A stretch of 64,000 nt of DNA, taken from contig CM055823.1 in NCBI GenBank assembly GCA_029582265.1, forward strand, positions 15,574,060-15,638,059, given 5' to 3'. Positions 35,308 through 47,070 of the stretch are shown piece by piece. This DNA comes from Zoroaster sp. YZ-2022 (taxonomy: Eukaryota; Echinodermata; Asteroidea; Forcipulatida; Zoroasteridae). The notes under the pieces were generated by a model. The model saw only the letters and a program-made list of their open reading frames with translations, was not told the origin of the DNA and searched no databases. The translations under genes and the position numbers were made by a program. Numbering within the stretch: position 1 is the stretch's first letter; each line of letters starts with the position of its first letter.

Positions 35308-35593
35308 ATTTATGATATATTTCTTATATTTCTTAAAAATAGAGGACTGAAATGCCATTTGTCTACAAACTTCCCTTTAAAGATGTGAGGCACACAGAAG
35401 TGATTTCATCTTTAAAAGAGAAAAAAAGATTGTACTGTTAATTAAAATCACTTCTTCAAAGTATTGTGAATAAATGTGAAATGATACTTTTGGAACTAAA
35501 CATTCTAAGGAAAAACACCTCACATCTTTAAAGGGAAGTTTGTAGACAAATGGCCATTTTAAGCCTCAATGTTTTAAGAAATATATCATAAAT
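35308..35593. repeat. Fold-back element with about 80-bp arms (copy C)
   Basis: The arms 35308-35392 and 35512-35593 are inverted copies sharing CATTTGTCTACAAACTTCCC, TTTAAAGATGTGAGG and a TTATGATATATTTCTTA end. The counterpart in copy D is about 55425-55712. Non-coding. Confidence 0.75.
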
Positions 35594-35953
35594 CTACCAT
35601 GTGAATTTTTGTAAAGATAATCATGTTTTTGTTATGTTTAGAAAAAAAGTTTCCTGGACAGAAATTCTTTTTAAATTCAAATTTTTAATCTTAATTTTTA
35701 AACAGTTCATCATATCAGATGAATGCAGTTCCCAAAATGAATAATTTCTTTACAATAAGTAAATTTGGACCAGGGTTATTAATACTATTATATAGGTAGG
35801 CCCTACTCCTTTTTAATTAGAGAAATGTTCAGCATATGTGGATTGAATATGCTTCTGTTTTAATGGGCACTTAGTGAAGAAATGGTTCAGATCACATTTA
35901 TTGACTATTACCTAAAGTAATATTTATAAATATCTATTTATTTTCCTTTACAG

Positions 35954-36646
35954 TGCATACATAGCCATATGGTGCTACCACCAGAGAGAAAAATGCTACA
36001 AGATCTTGAAGCCTCTATAAAGTAATTCAATGAAGAGCATCCACTGCCGACAAGAAATATCAGGTGGATGGAGATGGCAATGTGCACATGCTGTGTTGGG
36101 TTCAACGGTGCACCTTGTAAGAATCAATATGTACATTGTGAAGCACTACAGGATTCATTCTTTCAATTTCATCAGTAATGAGAAAATGTGCCTGAAGTTA
36201 CTCTACCTGGCTACTGGACAGGAGAATGTACCAGAGGGTTGGTTTATCCCACTGTCTGCTGGTCCTAGCAAACCACCCCAGATAGATTGAGGAAAGAAAT
36301 TTCTGTAGAGGTGCATACACAAGGAGAACATATAATTCACATGCAAGAGCAAGGAGAAGAACATGACGTTGAACATTCCAAAAAAGAGTGGAACTTTTTG
36401 AAGACTTGGAAGCCAAATGTTATGAAAGTGACTCAAGACTTCCTTGCACGGATGAGGGCCAATCCTCAGGAATTAGTGTCTGTAGTAGAAGCATTCATAA
36501 AACAGAATAAGAAATTGAAAACTGACTCAGCCACTGCATCTGCTCTGATGATGTTCAGTAAATATGCCGAGGATGCCCGTTCCTTCGCTTCAAGACATCA
36601 ACATATACACTTACAATCAAACCAAGGCATCCAGGTCAGATCAAGG
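35954..36646 (+). pseudogene. SWIM zinc-finger exon, broken (copy C)
   Basis: Homologous to 55933-56824. It encodes in pieces RWMEMAMCTCCVGFNGAPCK (SWIM-type CxC...C), LATGQENVPEGWFIPLSAGP, VTQDFLARMRANPQELVSVV and TDSATASALMMFSKYAEDAR. Lesions: a 2-base insertion near 35980, an in-frame TAA where D has TCA (about 36022), a 2-base loss after CKNQ, and a stop after PPQID. Compared with D about 190 bases are missing at the 3' end, the junction falling in a shared GGT beside the donor, so a GTAAAA donor is still present. Confidence 0.75.
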
Positions 36647-37379
36647 TAAAATGTTGTAACTTGTAAATAACACTGTTCAGTTCTGCATGTAACCATTGGT
36701 ATAGTACTATAGGTGACATTATTTGACCAGAGGTGAATTTATCAGACTGTTTCATCAATTTACACACAGCCCTTGTTTTTATTTAAAGCCAGTGTATATA
36801 TACACAATTGTAAATTAACCAAAATTTACTTTTGAATTATTATGGAAAAACTTGGTTGGAAGATAATGTTTCCAAGCATAATGTGAAATTATTGTGTCTG
36901 AAATGTTTTCATTTTTGAAAAAACATGAGAAAGCATTGAGATCTGAATGTTTATACATGTATACTTTATAGATATCTTACCAATGGTGTATGTATAATGG
37001 CTTTAAAACATGATTATTTCAGTTTTACATAAAACTGACTTGTTTTAAACATTCCTTGCTGAGATGCTATTAATATTAGATAGGTTGATCAATCACCAAA
37101 CTTTTAATTTGTATGATGATTCCCAATTTTGAGTAGTGCAGGTATAAACAAAAATCCAACTGAAGTTTAATCACCAAGACACTGATTTTGAAGCTCAGCT
37201 CTAACCAGAAGAAATTACTTTCAGGCCAATTTTGATTAATACACATAGTATAGCCTGTCTATGGAGTAACTGATGTAGGCATACATTTAATTGACTTGGA
37301 AAGACCTGTGTTTCTATTACAAAGTATTTTGAAGAGTGATTATTAATACAGTGTATTTTTTCAGATGTTGATTGATATA

Positions 37380-37942
37380 TCATGGATCCGGGGTGCTTAT
37401 ATGTTTAGGGATGCTTTTATTTGCGAAACTGTCAAATCGTCTCCCGTTGAACTCAACTGCTTGCAGAAGCGAAGCTCTCTGTTGGGAGTCAGTAGTAATG
37501 ATGTTGGCAAAGTCACTCATCATCTTCACTCCTCGCTCTGCTATGTCATTCACCAACTTAACCGTCTTTACAAATCTGTCTACAACTATGAAATCTGGGT
37601 CAAGAGACCACAGTAGAGGATAGCCAATTAGAACTTATATGAGAGCATTGAATACGAAGTGTGACTCTGGCCCAGTAAGATCAACAAGTGTGGTGTCCAT
37701 TGCGAGGGTTTGGAAAACAGGTTTCCCCTTTCTGAGTTCATCTGGTGTTTCTGTGTTGAGCATCTTGTTTGCCATAAGGTGAATATGACCACTTCTTGAG
37801 TTAGGTACCATCCATGTTTTATCATCTTGCCTAGGGCTGCATCAGCCACCTGCTTATCTGTCATCTGGAACTTCATCATGTCATGTCCTATCAGCTGCAG
37901 GTCATTAATTGGAGCATCAGCAACAGTACTGGTGGCTGTCAT
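37380..37942 (-). pseudogene. Conserved uncharacterised protein, antisense (copy C)
   Basis: The minus strand starts at ATG 37942: MTATSTVADAPINDLQLIGH, DMMKFQMTDKQVADAALGKM, IKHGWYLTQEVVIFTL. After a deletion and frameshift it continues TTLVDLTGPESHFVFNALI to a TAA, then in frame VLIGYPLLWSLDPDFIVVDR, FVKTVKLVNDIAERGVKMMS, DFANIITTDSQQRASLLQAV and a final TGA at 37380-37382. I recall VNDxAERGVK-type proteins as uncharacterised, repeat-associated families in invertebrates; that is memory, not a search. It lies antisense between the SWIM and LIIDG exons. The TAA after NALI is shared with copy D, so the lesion (or an unseen intron) predates the duplication. Confidence 0.65.
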
Positions 37943-38603
37943 ACAATGTAATGAGTAGAAGAGTGCAAAGTTTTTTGATTACATGTAATTTTGTGTATGT
38001 GTATGTTTGAGAATGTTGGAGTACATGTAATTAAAGTGATTTAAAACACGTTCAGGTCCCTTTTAAGCACGTACAGCACATGTCCAGAATACTTTAATGT
38101 TACCATGCAGTCTACTCAAAAGACCAAACAAAATAGAACATTCATACAATATCAAATTATATGCCCAGCTACTCATCAAACAACCGTTTCATTTTTAAAT
38201 CCTGCAAGCACAGGTGACATCACACTGACAAGGGTGCCTTCATTTCCATGAATTGAATAAGCAATTATAGATCAAGCTACTTACTGGGACTTAGGTGAAT
38301 GTATTTTTAAAGGGCAAGTACCTGCTGTCACTAAAGTGTGCACGCGTCACTCAGAATTAAAGTCACAGATCAGTAGTGAGTAAACCTTGTTAGTATTTCT
38401 CTGATCGTCTTCCTCTATAAATATATTTAAAAGATTAAAGTTATAGCTGTTCTTGAACAAAATCTTTATCTCTTTTGATTGCTCGGTAAAACACTGAAGT
38501 ATATAGTGGTGAGTTTAATTATTTCCTCACTGAACTGTACAAAGTTAAATGTAATGTGTTTCAGTGAAAATCAATTTACAGTGAATGTTATTTTCATTTT
38601 CAG

Positions 38604-38676
38604 GACTCATCATTGATGGGAAATACATCAGCGATTTTGACAAGGCCAAAGGGGACTTGAAACATGTGCCAGACAG
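38604..38676 (+). pseudogene. LIIDG exon (copy C)
   Basis: A 73-base exon between CATTTTCAG and GTAATT. The open phase gives LIIDGKYISDFDKAKGDLKH then VPD, ending in phase 2. This does not join in phase to the next recognised exon (VYKHKT, phase 0), so an exon between them is missing or the two belong to different transcripts. Mixed acidic/basic segment with no known domain. Confidence 0.55.
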
Positions 38677-39236
38677 GTAATTATAAGTCTTATTTTTGGC
38701 AAGCTATGCAGCAAAATTCAAGCCTAACCAATTTTCAGCAATCTTGGTTTTGGTGAAGGCAAGGGGAGAATTAGTAAAATATTATAGGTCATCTTTCATA
38801 TTGAAAAAAAATAGTTGATAAATTATATCATACGTGTAGATGCTGGTGGCTGTTTATGTAAGTTCTTACACAGCTTTTGCAGGATTCTTAATAGATGTAA
38901 CCATGGGAACGCACAAGTATTTACCTTAACCCTTTCTCCCACCCCTACCAAGTGCCCCTGACCTCTCAGTTAACATGGACGATGATCAAGCAAATAAGAA
39001 ATCTTATAATGAAAGTTATGCTTGAATAAGCTCCATGAGCAGGAGTAATACAAAATGCTACAATAGGAGAGTACATGCATAGAAAACGTTCCATAGATCC
39101 AGACGTATTCAAAGATCTTCATTCATAGGCCTACATTTGAAATATGTTGCAGAGAATGAGTTCTGCCAATTTATGTTCTATCAAAGCTTTCATAAATATT
39201 TAAAAAGTAACTTAGGAAAAAAAAAATATCATGATG

Positions 39237-40060
39237 AATATATTGCACTGAGTGGCTGAATCTGTCTATTAAAATGAATTACTGAATTGACAAGAGCGGG
39301 GTTTGAACCTGCAACATCTGGGTTACCGTACCGGTATCTAGAGCTATCTAGCTCTGTGTTGGTTCTCCCTATTTTGTCAATATCTTTGTTCTGGGGGCAC
39401 TAAGCATCAAAAGCTATTCAATTTCCATAAATGTCGTTGGCCATGGATCACACCCCCATGGAAGCGGCTGTCTGGGAATCACAAGGATGAGGCGTTTTAA
39501 AAGTCATGATATTAAGTATTAAGTATTGAGTTTGGAACCTGAGCTGTTTAGCCTTATTAGCATTACTGATACAATACATTTCTCATTTCAGGTTTACAAA
39601 CACAAGACAGAACATCTTGGACCTGCCACAGTATTATTGCATATATTAATATATTGCACTGAGTGGCTGAATCTGTCTATTAAAATGAATTACTGAATTG
39701 ACAAGAGCGGGGTTTGAACCTGCAACATCTGGGTTACCGTACCGGTATCTAGAGCTATCTAGCTCTGTGTTGGTTCTCCCTATTTTGTCAATATCTTTGT
39801 TCTCGGGGCACTAAGCATCAAAAGCTATTCAATTTCCATAAATGTCGTTGGCCATGGATCACACCCCCATGGAAGCGGCTGTCTGGGAATCACAAGGATG
39901 AGGCGTTTTGAAAGTCATGATATTAAGTATTAAGTATTGAGTTTGGAACCTGAGCTGTTTAGCCTTATTAGCATTACTGATACAATACATTTCTCATTTC
40001 AGGTTTACAAACACAAGACAGAACATCTTGGACCTGCCACAGTCATATTGAATGAAACTC
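39237..40060 (+). repeat. Tandem duplication, 411-bp unit
   Basis: The unit beginning TATTGCACTGAGTGGCTGAA occurs at 39241 and again at 39652. It carries a tRNA-like minus-strand T-arm (GGTTCAAACCCCG, about 39297 and 39707) and the start of the VYKHKT exon. The first unit ends inside the exon after GACCTGCCACAGT, leaving a truncated exon with its acceptor. Confidence 0.85.
39593..39632 (+). pseudogene. Truncated VYKHKT exon from the duplication
   Basis: Acceptor TTTCAG plus VYKHKTEHLGPAT, after which homology stops. No donor. A by-product of the 411-bp tandem duplication, and a potential decoy 3' splice site in front of the full exon. Confidence 0.7.
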
Positions 40061-40120
40061 TAGAGAGGCAACTGAGCTTCTACATAAAATACACACGGCC
40101 TGCCTCCAGTGGGTGTTCAG
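40003..40120 (+). pseudogene. VYKHKT exon, best-preserved copy (copy C)
   Basis: A 118-base exon, phase 0 to phase 1, with acceptor TCATTTCAG and donor GTTAGA. It encodes VYKHKTEHLGPATVILNETL, ERQLSFYIKYTRPASSGCS. The pattern hKT...GPAxVxL...L...LxxYIxxxRP resembles the beta-hairpin with the catalytic Lys of tyrosine recombinases and of Crypton-derived proteins. The phase-1 end joins in frame to the YY-motif exon, which supports one transcript. The exon is intact, but the following exon in this copy is frameshifted. Confidence 0.65.
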
Positions 40121-41793
40121 GTTAGAATTCTTATTCTCACCCTCTATATCAAATTTCTTTTTATATATTTATAACACACATCTTGTTGATTCTTTATCCT
40201 TTAATGGCTTCTGAAATTTACATGAACCGTGAACTAGAGTCTTGAATTGTTTCTTACACGTCCAGACACATATATAGTTTGATCTTCATATAGTCATGTA
40301 TAGTATAACGCCCCCATGGGATTGTCAATGCTTAATTATTGTAAGTCCTCAGTCAGACATGATCAGTTTACTTTATTCTCAGAGGAATAAATTTAACTAT
40401 AAATATATATCTATGGAAATAATGCAAACACTAAGCATATGTTAAAATAGAATGAAATTCAAGTAGTTCAATTATTTGTATGTATTATTCAATACTGACC
40501 TCAGGCCGTGGTCATTGCCCTCCCTTGTTTCCAGCTACTCGTATATTATTAGTAATCACACAAACAGGTGGGCACCAATTGCCTTGAAGGCAATGTACTT
40601 GGTAGAAATAATATTGTTTTGAAAGTTCAGTATATTATCCAATTCATGTTTAAAGTGGGTAGATATTGTTACAAATGGGCTGACAGTCATTGTGATTCCT
40701 TTTCTTGTGGGACTCATGTGGCTTTCAGTTTAAGTTTTAAACAAACTGCATTCCTTTCCTAATAGCTATCCTGCATACACTAAAAATGTTATAATTGAGA
40801 TTAATCGAGACATTTTTTTTCTTGACATTCCTCAGCAGGTGCTATGAGTTCAGAACATTCACCCTTGTTTGTTGGGACAGGAGTCAAACCATTGTTATAA
40901 TCAATCATATGTAAAACAGCTGCAACAAATTAAGGTAGGTGAGTATATCTACATGTATCTATATCCATATAATATTCAATGGGTTCATCTGAGTTCATCT
41001 AAAACTATCAGTGGAGGATTCAGTGTCAAGCCGTAAGCCTGCTCTGATTGTGACGATATACCCCCTTTAAGAAAGCATCCTCATGAAAGCATATCACTAA
41101 CTCTAACTGGTTTAAGCATAAAAGGGGTTTGGATACATCCCTTCATTACCATTGCAATATCCAACATACTTTTATACATACAAATTCAAGTTGCAGGATG
41201 TCAGTGTATGATGTTATCCAAAATATTTTGAGAGCGGGAATGAAAGGGTAATTTTTTGTCCTAATTATTTCAGGGAGTAACTGAGTGAATTATACTTGTA
41301 ATGTAATATGTTAATGGTACCGAAATACTGAACACTCTGAGAAGTTATTCCACTTGAAAATGTGAAATGTATGAATGAAACACTCAAATTTTAAATGGAT
41401 CATTGGACATTGAAACATTTCCACATTTTAACAAATACAAACAAATGTGAACATATTTTCTACAGTTTGGCTTCTATACATCTCTTGATTCTATAATTAT
41501 ATGGATGTATTCACATTCATTTATTAACCATTGGTGTATATACACTCCCTTTTAATTATAAGATGGTGAGAATTGCTTCTTTCAATAAGTTGGATCATGT
41601 AAATGCACACTGCAGAATGGGTGGACCAGTTCCACTCAACAGGGCGATTGCTGTGTTCTGTTCCCAAGTTAAAATATGTAATAAATTGATTTGTTTTCAG
41701 GTGTAAAACATTTCTTTCCATCAGATCTGATGAGGGGATTGATTCTGTAGTTGCCATCTGCCAAATTAATATTTGTTTTGGTGATCATTGCAG
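40121..41793. other. Intron-like sequence of copy C
   Basis: Collinear with copies A and D. No coding feature. It lacks the MITE that copy A has at 13154-13928. Confidence 0.5.
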
Positions 41794-41986
41794 TTGCAAG
41801 CCTTCCACAAAATGATGATCAAAAATGATTTGTTTCAGGCTGTTGACACTCTAAGCCAGAGAGAGGATTATCAAGTTGCTCAACTAATGTCTCATAAGAC
41901 AGAAACTCAGAATGCCTACTATGTAGCTGCACAGGAAAACAGAAAAAATAAGGGCATGCAACATGCTTTCATCAGTTCTGTGTAAG
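41794..41986 (+). pseudogene. YY-motif exon, frameshifted (copy C)
   Basis: Homologous to 61441-61634. It retains FQAVDTLSQREDYQVAQLMS and HKTETQNAYYVAAQENR, but there is one extra base near CTTCCACAAAATG and a loss of two in the AGAAAAAATAAGG run, so the exon is out of frame at both ends. Donor GTACGT present. Confidence 0.75.
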
Positions 41987-42174
41987 GTACGTTGGACATA
42001 AACTATCAACAATAAAGGTAAGGTAAGGTAAGGTAAGGGTTTAACGACACACCAACACTATTGTGTCATATTCGTGTCATAAAGATTGACTATTTACAAT
42101 TTTAAAAATATATTCAATGATGGTTAGATCAATGTCAACTTCAATAACACTCACAATAGTACAAACTTCAAACT

Positions 42175-43272
42175 TTAAAATTTCTTAAAAAGACCGATTT
42201 CCTTTAGGAATTCAAAGATTCGGGTTGGGTTTACTTCTTCAAATAGAGTACTTAAGTCTCTAACATTAAAGTACTTGTGTCGTACAGGCATGTAGTCAAT
42301 ACATTCTATAAGGATATGTTTGACAGTAAATAAGCAATTACATGGGATACATTGTGGAATCTCTTCAGATTTTAGCAAATATTTATGTGTGATATATGTG
42401 TGCCCAATACGGGCCCGTGCCAACACTATTTCTTCTCTACGTTTTCCAAATAATTTATTCGTATCAAGTCCAGCATTTGGCTGAATTATATGTAGTTTAT
42501 TGTTAGGGAATGTGTCCCATATTGACTGCCACTTAAGTTTAATGTACTTGTTGATGTTGACTTTGAAGTCTGTATGAGGGATCTGTATGTAGGTTATATT
42601 CAAGTCAAGAGCTTCTTTTGCTAAGGCATCAACTTTCTCATTCCCCTTAATACCAACATGGCTTGGCACCCAAGCCAATACAACAGATTTTTGCATTTCC
42701 ACCAGCTCAGAATAAGCCTCGAGTATCTCAAAAGTGTAAGGATGATCAAATTGGTTCCCTTTCAAAGCCATCAGACTAGACAATGAATCAGTGTATATAA
42801 TAAAATGATGTCCTGTAGAATGACCAATAAGGCCGAATGCCAGTTTAATGGCTTGCATTTCTGCGGTATAAATTGAAGCACTATCAGGTAATCTGCTTTG
42901 ATATTGTTTACCGCGACCTACAGCGGCTGCTGCGACCCTGTCCACGGTTTTAGATCCATCAGTATAAAAAGCTTTACAGTGTTTGTATTTATCTTTAAGT
43001 TCTCCAAATTTACTTTGGAAGACGAGGTCACTAGTTGATCTCTTCTTAAGTTGCTTTAAAGATAGATCCACTTCTGGTCTATCAACTTTCCAAGGTGGTG
43101 TTTGAGGAACTGTAACCAGCGCTATGCGATCTGGAGTTTGGCAGACTTGATGAAACGCTTCCTTAATTCGAATTCCCAAGGGTGGTATAGCCCTTGGTTT
43201 GCTGATATAAAAGTGAGCATACTGTGGCATAAAAGTGCTCTCATATGCTGGATTATCAGGATTACTTCTGAG
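42175..43272 (-). pseudogene. I-element ORF2: RNase H and C-terminal zinc motif
   Basis: Segment after the nested SINE: KLRSNPDNPAYE, then RNase H with FYTDGSK (first Asp), IYTAEMQAIKLAF (Glu), IIYTDSLSSLMAL (Asp) and WVPSHVGIKGNEKVDALAKE (His, Asp), the four-carboxylate set being complete. The C-terminus has LARARIGHTYITHKYLL and IPCNCLFTVKHILIEC, an HxxxC-type finger common in I- and R1-like elements. It ends at a stop near 42175. RNase H removes RNA from the RNA:DNA hybrid made during target-primed reverse transcription. Confidence 0.9.
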
Positions 43273-43277
43273 TTTAA

Positions 43278-43638
43278 TAATAATAATAATAATAATAATG
43301 TATAGATTTATATAGCGCACGTATCCACCAACTAAGTGGCGCTCAAGGCGCATTATATTATTATCCCTGCTCATAAGGCTCATAAGGCTCATAAATCATT
43401 CCTGAAACCATCTCAGCTCCCTGGGAGTATACAGCTCAATTGCTGCCATTTCTAGCGCATATAGAGCAAACCATCTCTGCCTTCACAGGTACCCATTTAA
43501 CCCCTGGGTGGAGAGAAGCAATTATGGTTAAGTGTCTTGCTCAAGGACACAAGTGTCACGGCCGGGGCTCGAACCCACACTCTGCTGCTGGCAACACCAG
43601 AACTTGAGTTCAGTGCGCTAGACCGCACGACAATCCAC
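43278..43638 (-). mobile_element. SINE nested in the I element
   Basis: Minus-strand SINE of the tRNA-Leu family: ACTCAAGTTCTGGTGTTG, box B GGTTCGAGCCC, body and an (ATT)n tail at 43278-43300. The 5-bp target duplication TTTAA lies at 43273-43277 and 43639-43643; removing the SINE and one TTTAA rejoins the host frame as QYTLK-LRSNPD. Confidence 0.88.
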
Positions 43639-43643
43639 TTTAA

Positions 43644-44683
43644 GTGTATATTGAAGAGACAGCTTTTCCCACCTCAAATGTAGAGGAGGCTCATTAGCTT
43701 CAACATATAGACTCTACATAGGAGAAGTCCGAAACGCACCCAAACAAAGCCTTAGACCTTGGTTCTGAACCGGTTCAAGTTTTTAAGATATGACTTTCGA
43801 GCTGCACTGTAAACAACACAACCATAATCTAATTTTGACCTGATAATAGACCTATAAAGTCTAAGCAGGGTGGTACGATCTGCACCCCAGTCCATTTTTG
43901 ATACTACTTTCAAAAGATTTAAGGCACTTTGGCATTTTTTCCTAACATAGTCAATATGAGCTTTAAAATTTAACTTGCTGTCAAAAATTAAGCCCAAGAA
44001 TTTTGTCTGTAGCACAACAGGGATACGGGAACCATATATTTTAAGTTCAGGATCTAGATGTAATTTTCTTTTGTTGCAAAAATGCATGCAGACAGTTTTA
44101 GTTTTGGAAAAACGGAAACCATTTTCATCTGCCCATTGTTCTATTTTACTCAGACAATTTTGCATTTGTCTTTCAATAGTCACCATACTTTTTGCCGAAC
44201 AAGTGATAGCAAAGTCATCCACAAACAGAGATTTACCCATCCCTGTTTTAACCAACTCGGCAATACTATTAATTTTCAGAATAAATAGAGTCACCGACAA
44301 GATGCTACCCTGAGGAACACCCATCTCTTGGTCATGAAGTTCAGAAAGTACAGTGCCTAAACGAACCCTGAAAACACGATTCGTTAAAAAACTCTTAATA
44401 AAAGCTGTCATTCTACCTGTTAATCCCGCCTTATGCAGGTCTTTCATAATTCCGTACTTCCATGTGGTATCATAGGCCTTTTCCAGATCAAAGAAAACCG
44501 ACACCGCATGATTACCACAGACAAAGGCATCACGAATAATTGATTCGAGACAAACAAGTTGATCAGTTGTACTACGACCATGTCGAAAGCCACTCTGATA
44601 TTTAGATATAAGATGATTTTTTTCAAGAAACCAAACCAAACGAGCATTAATCATTCTTTCCATTGTTTTGCATAGACAGCTGG
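43644..44683 (-). pseudogene. I-element ORF2: reverse transcriptase, second part
   Basis: Minus strand from 44683: TSCLCKTMERMINARLVWFL, YQSGFRHGRSTTDQLVCLES, VSVFFDLEKAYDTTWKYGI (motif A), MGVPQGSILSVTLFILKINS (motif B), SLFVDDFAITCSA (motif C, catalytic DD intact), then FLGLIFDSKLNFKAHIDYVR and LRLYRSIIRSKLDYGCVVY of the thumb. A frameshift near 43790 ends the long frame at RFRTKV; the next frame continues QGLRLCLGAFRTSP, then a TAG, then SLYVEANEPPLHLR. Copies cDNA from the element RNA at the nicked target. Confidence 0.9.
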
Positions 44684-44687
44684 TTAA

Positions 44688-45412
44688 CCCTCCGAGCCGC
44701 AATACACCACAAGGGCCACAAGCGGAATAAGGGGAGACTCCGGAAGGCACTTTTAATTACGCGTAATTACACTACGCGATCCGTTTTCTAACGAACTAAT
44801 ACACTACCCAATCCTTTCCTAACCCTTCACTGACAGTCTAAATTTATGAATGGAGGTCTCCTGAACACTCCTACATTAGGATGATTGATAGGGTTGTGAA
44901 GGTCAGCCAGCTGACCTTTCTTGGCAGCGAGTACATTTGTACATGAGTGAACGGTGCTTAGATTTGTACACGCGTGAACGGAGCTTAGATTTGTACACAA
45001 AACACATTGTGCACAAACGAATAGGCAGATTTCCCACGGTCGGGGGTGACCTTTGCTGAGCTCGATGTTAAAGGTTACTATAGTATGTCAATCTAGAAGG
45101 TTCCATTGAGGATATCATGTAGTTTCACCGTAATTGGCCCAACGGTGTTTGAGTAATTAAACAAAAGGTCAAAAAGTGCCTTCCGGAATCACCTATTCGC
45201 TGCTCGCAGGGCTCTGGCTGGTTGCCCAGATTTCCCACGGTCGGGGGTGACCTTTGCTGAGCTCGATGTTAAAGGTTACTATAGTATGTCAATCTAGAAG
45301 GTTCCATTGAGGATATCATGTAGTTTCAGCGTAATTGGCCCAACGGTGTTTGAGTAATTAAACAAAAGGTCAAAAAGTGCCTTCCGGAATCACCTATTCC
45401 CTGCTCGCAGGG
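44688..45412. mobile_element. piggyBac-like MITE nested in the RT gene
   Basis: 725 bp, flanked by TTAA (44684-44687 and 45413-45416). Ends CCCTCCGAGC and, inverted, CCCTGCGAGC, plus subterminal TCCGGAAGGCACTTTT on both sides. Removing the element and one TTAA restores YRPISLT-SCLCKTM in frame, proving precise insertion. It contains a 202-bp direct duplication (45025-45226 and 45227 to the end) that includes a second copy of the right terminus. Non-coding; would need a transposase supplied elsewhere. Confidence 0.9.
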
Positions 45413-45416
45413 TTAA

Positions 45417-46964
45417 AGAAATAGGGCGATAATTGGTTGGATTTGTGGTATCTTTCTGCGGTTTTGGTATTGGAATAATTATGGCCTCTCGCCAAGAGTC
45501 TGGCAAATCACCAGATTCCCATATTGAGTTGAAAATGTCTAATATCACTAAGAGAGATTGTTTTGGTAGATGTTTTAAAAATTGGTAATGTATTTCATCT
45601 GGTCCAGTAGCAGTATCATGACATTTGTCAAGGGCATCATTTAGTTCTGTGATATTAAATGTAATGTTGTATTCTTCTCCATTATCAGATTTGAAATTGA
45701 GTTTTTGTTTTTCTGCAGTATTTTTGAAAGCTTGGAATTTTGGAGAATAGTAATTACTAGATGAATTTTTTTGAAATTCATCTGCTAATAAGTTAGCGAT
45801 ATCATCTCTCTTTGTACATTTACTATTATCAGGTTTATTTAAGTGGGTAATGGTAGAGTTTAATTGTTTTCCACTTATTTTTCTAACCATGTCCCACGCT
45901 TTTTTAGCAGGTGTTTTGCTGTTTAGTTTAGAGACGTATCTTTTCCATGAATTTTGTTTACTTTCTTTGACAATACGCCGTGCTTTTGCACGAGCCTTAT
46001 GATAATTATTTAAATTAGTTGGTGTTGGTTGGTTTTTAAATTTGTGTAGTGCATTTTTACGTAATTTGATAGCATTTTTGCAATATTCATTGAACCATGG
46101 TTTATGTTTGTTATGTGGGTTCGCAGAAGACTTTGGTATAGTTTTTGATGCTATATCCATTAATATATTCTCCAGTGCAAAAACTGGATCCTGCACATCT
46201 TGAAATGCTTGTTTAGTGATAGATTGTAAACAGAGGTTATTGTATTCAGCCCAGTTAGCTTTGTGTAGTTGCCATTTAGGAGTCCTTTCCTCCGGTAGTG
46301 GTTTATCAATGCCAATGAAGATGGGAAAGTGATCACTTCCACACTGGTCATCAGCGACTCTCCACCCGAAATCCATATATACAGTTGGAGAACAAATGGA
46401 AAGATCTATTGCAGAAAACGAACCAGAAGGTGGATGAAGATATGTATTAGAATTATCATTAAGAAGATATAATTCAAATTTCTCAATCACAGACTCCATT
46501 ATCTTGCCGAGATGATTGGAATCAATACAACCCCAAAGATCACTGTGGCCATTGAAGTCGCCCAATAACAAAAATGGTGAAGGCAGTTGATCAATCAATT
46601 GGTCCATTTCAAGTCGACTTAATTTATATCTCGGAGGAATATAAACAGAGCATATAGTTACTGTACGGTGAAGAGTAACCTTAACAGCAACGGCCTGAAG
46701 ATTAGTATTTAGTTGAATAACATCGTGAAGGATTCCTCCTTTAACTAATATAGATGAACCCCCGATTGCTCTGCCATCTATAGGAGAAATGGTAGTTTTA
46801 CTATAACTGTCATAGCCTCTGAAATTACCACTAGAATCGCCAAGATGTGTTTCCTGTAAACAAACTACCATAGGATTATTATCTACGACCAAACGTTTAA
46901 TTTCTTCGTAATTGGCTTTAAAACCTCTACAATTCCACTGTATTATGCCTGCTGGTTTATTCAT
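45417..46964 (-). pseudogene. I-element ORF2: endonuclease and RT start
   Basis: Starts at ATG 46964, reading NKPAGIIQWNCRGFKANYEE. Endonuclease motifs in order: WNCRG, VVCLQETHLGDSS, ILVKGG, SVYIPPRYKLSRLEMDQLI, FLLLGDFNGHSDLWGC and CGSDHFPIFIGIDKP (GDFN and SDH intact). A Lys-rich linker (KARAKARRIVKESKQNSWKR) leads to the RT fingers DKCHDTATGPDEIHYQFLKH and WREAIIIPIPKPQKDTTNPT, NYRPISLT, where the piggyBac-like MITE cuts the frame. The endonuclease nicks target DNA to prime reverse transcription. This half is open throughout. Confidence 0.92.
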
Positions 46965-47070
46965 GGATTACTGTTAGTTATCTTTTTGGCAATTAGGCCT
47001 TTAATCTCATCATACCTGGCCCGAAGGCCTCTGCAATTCCACTAAATAATATTTGCTTGGTTTAGAGTAG

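Noticed and set aside
42175..46964. I element as a host gene
   Set aside because: Domain order, target duplication and empty sites show it is a retrotransposon.
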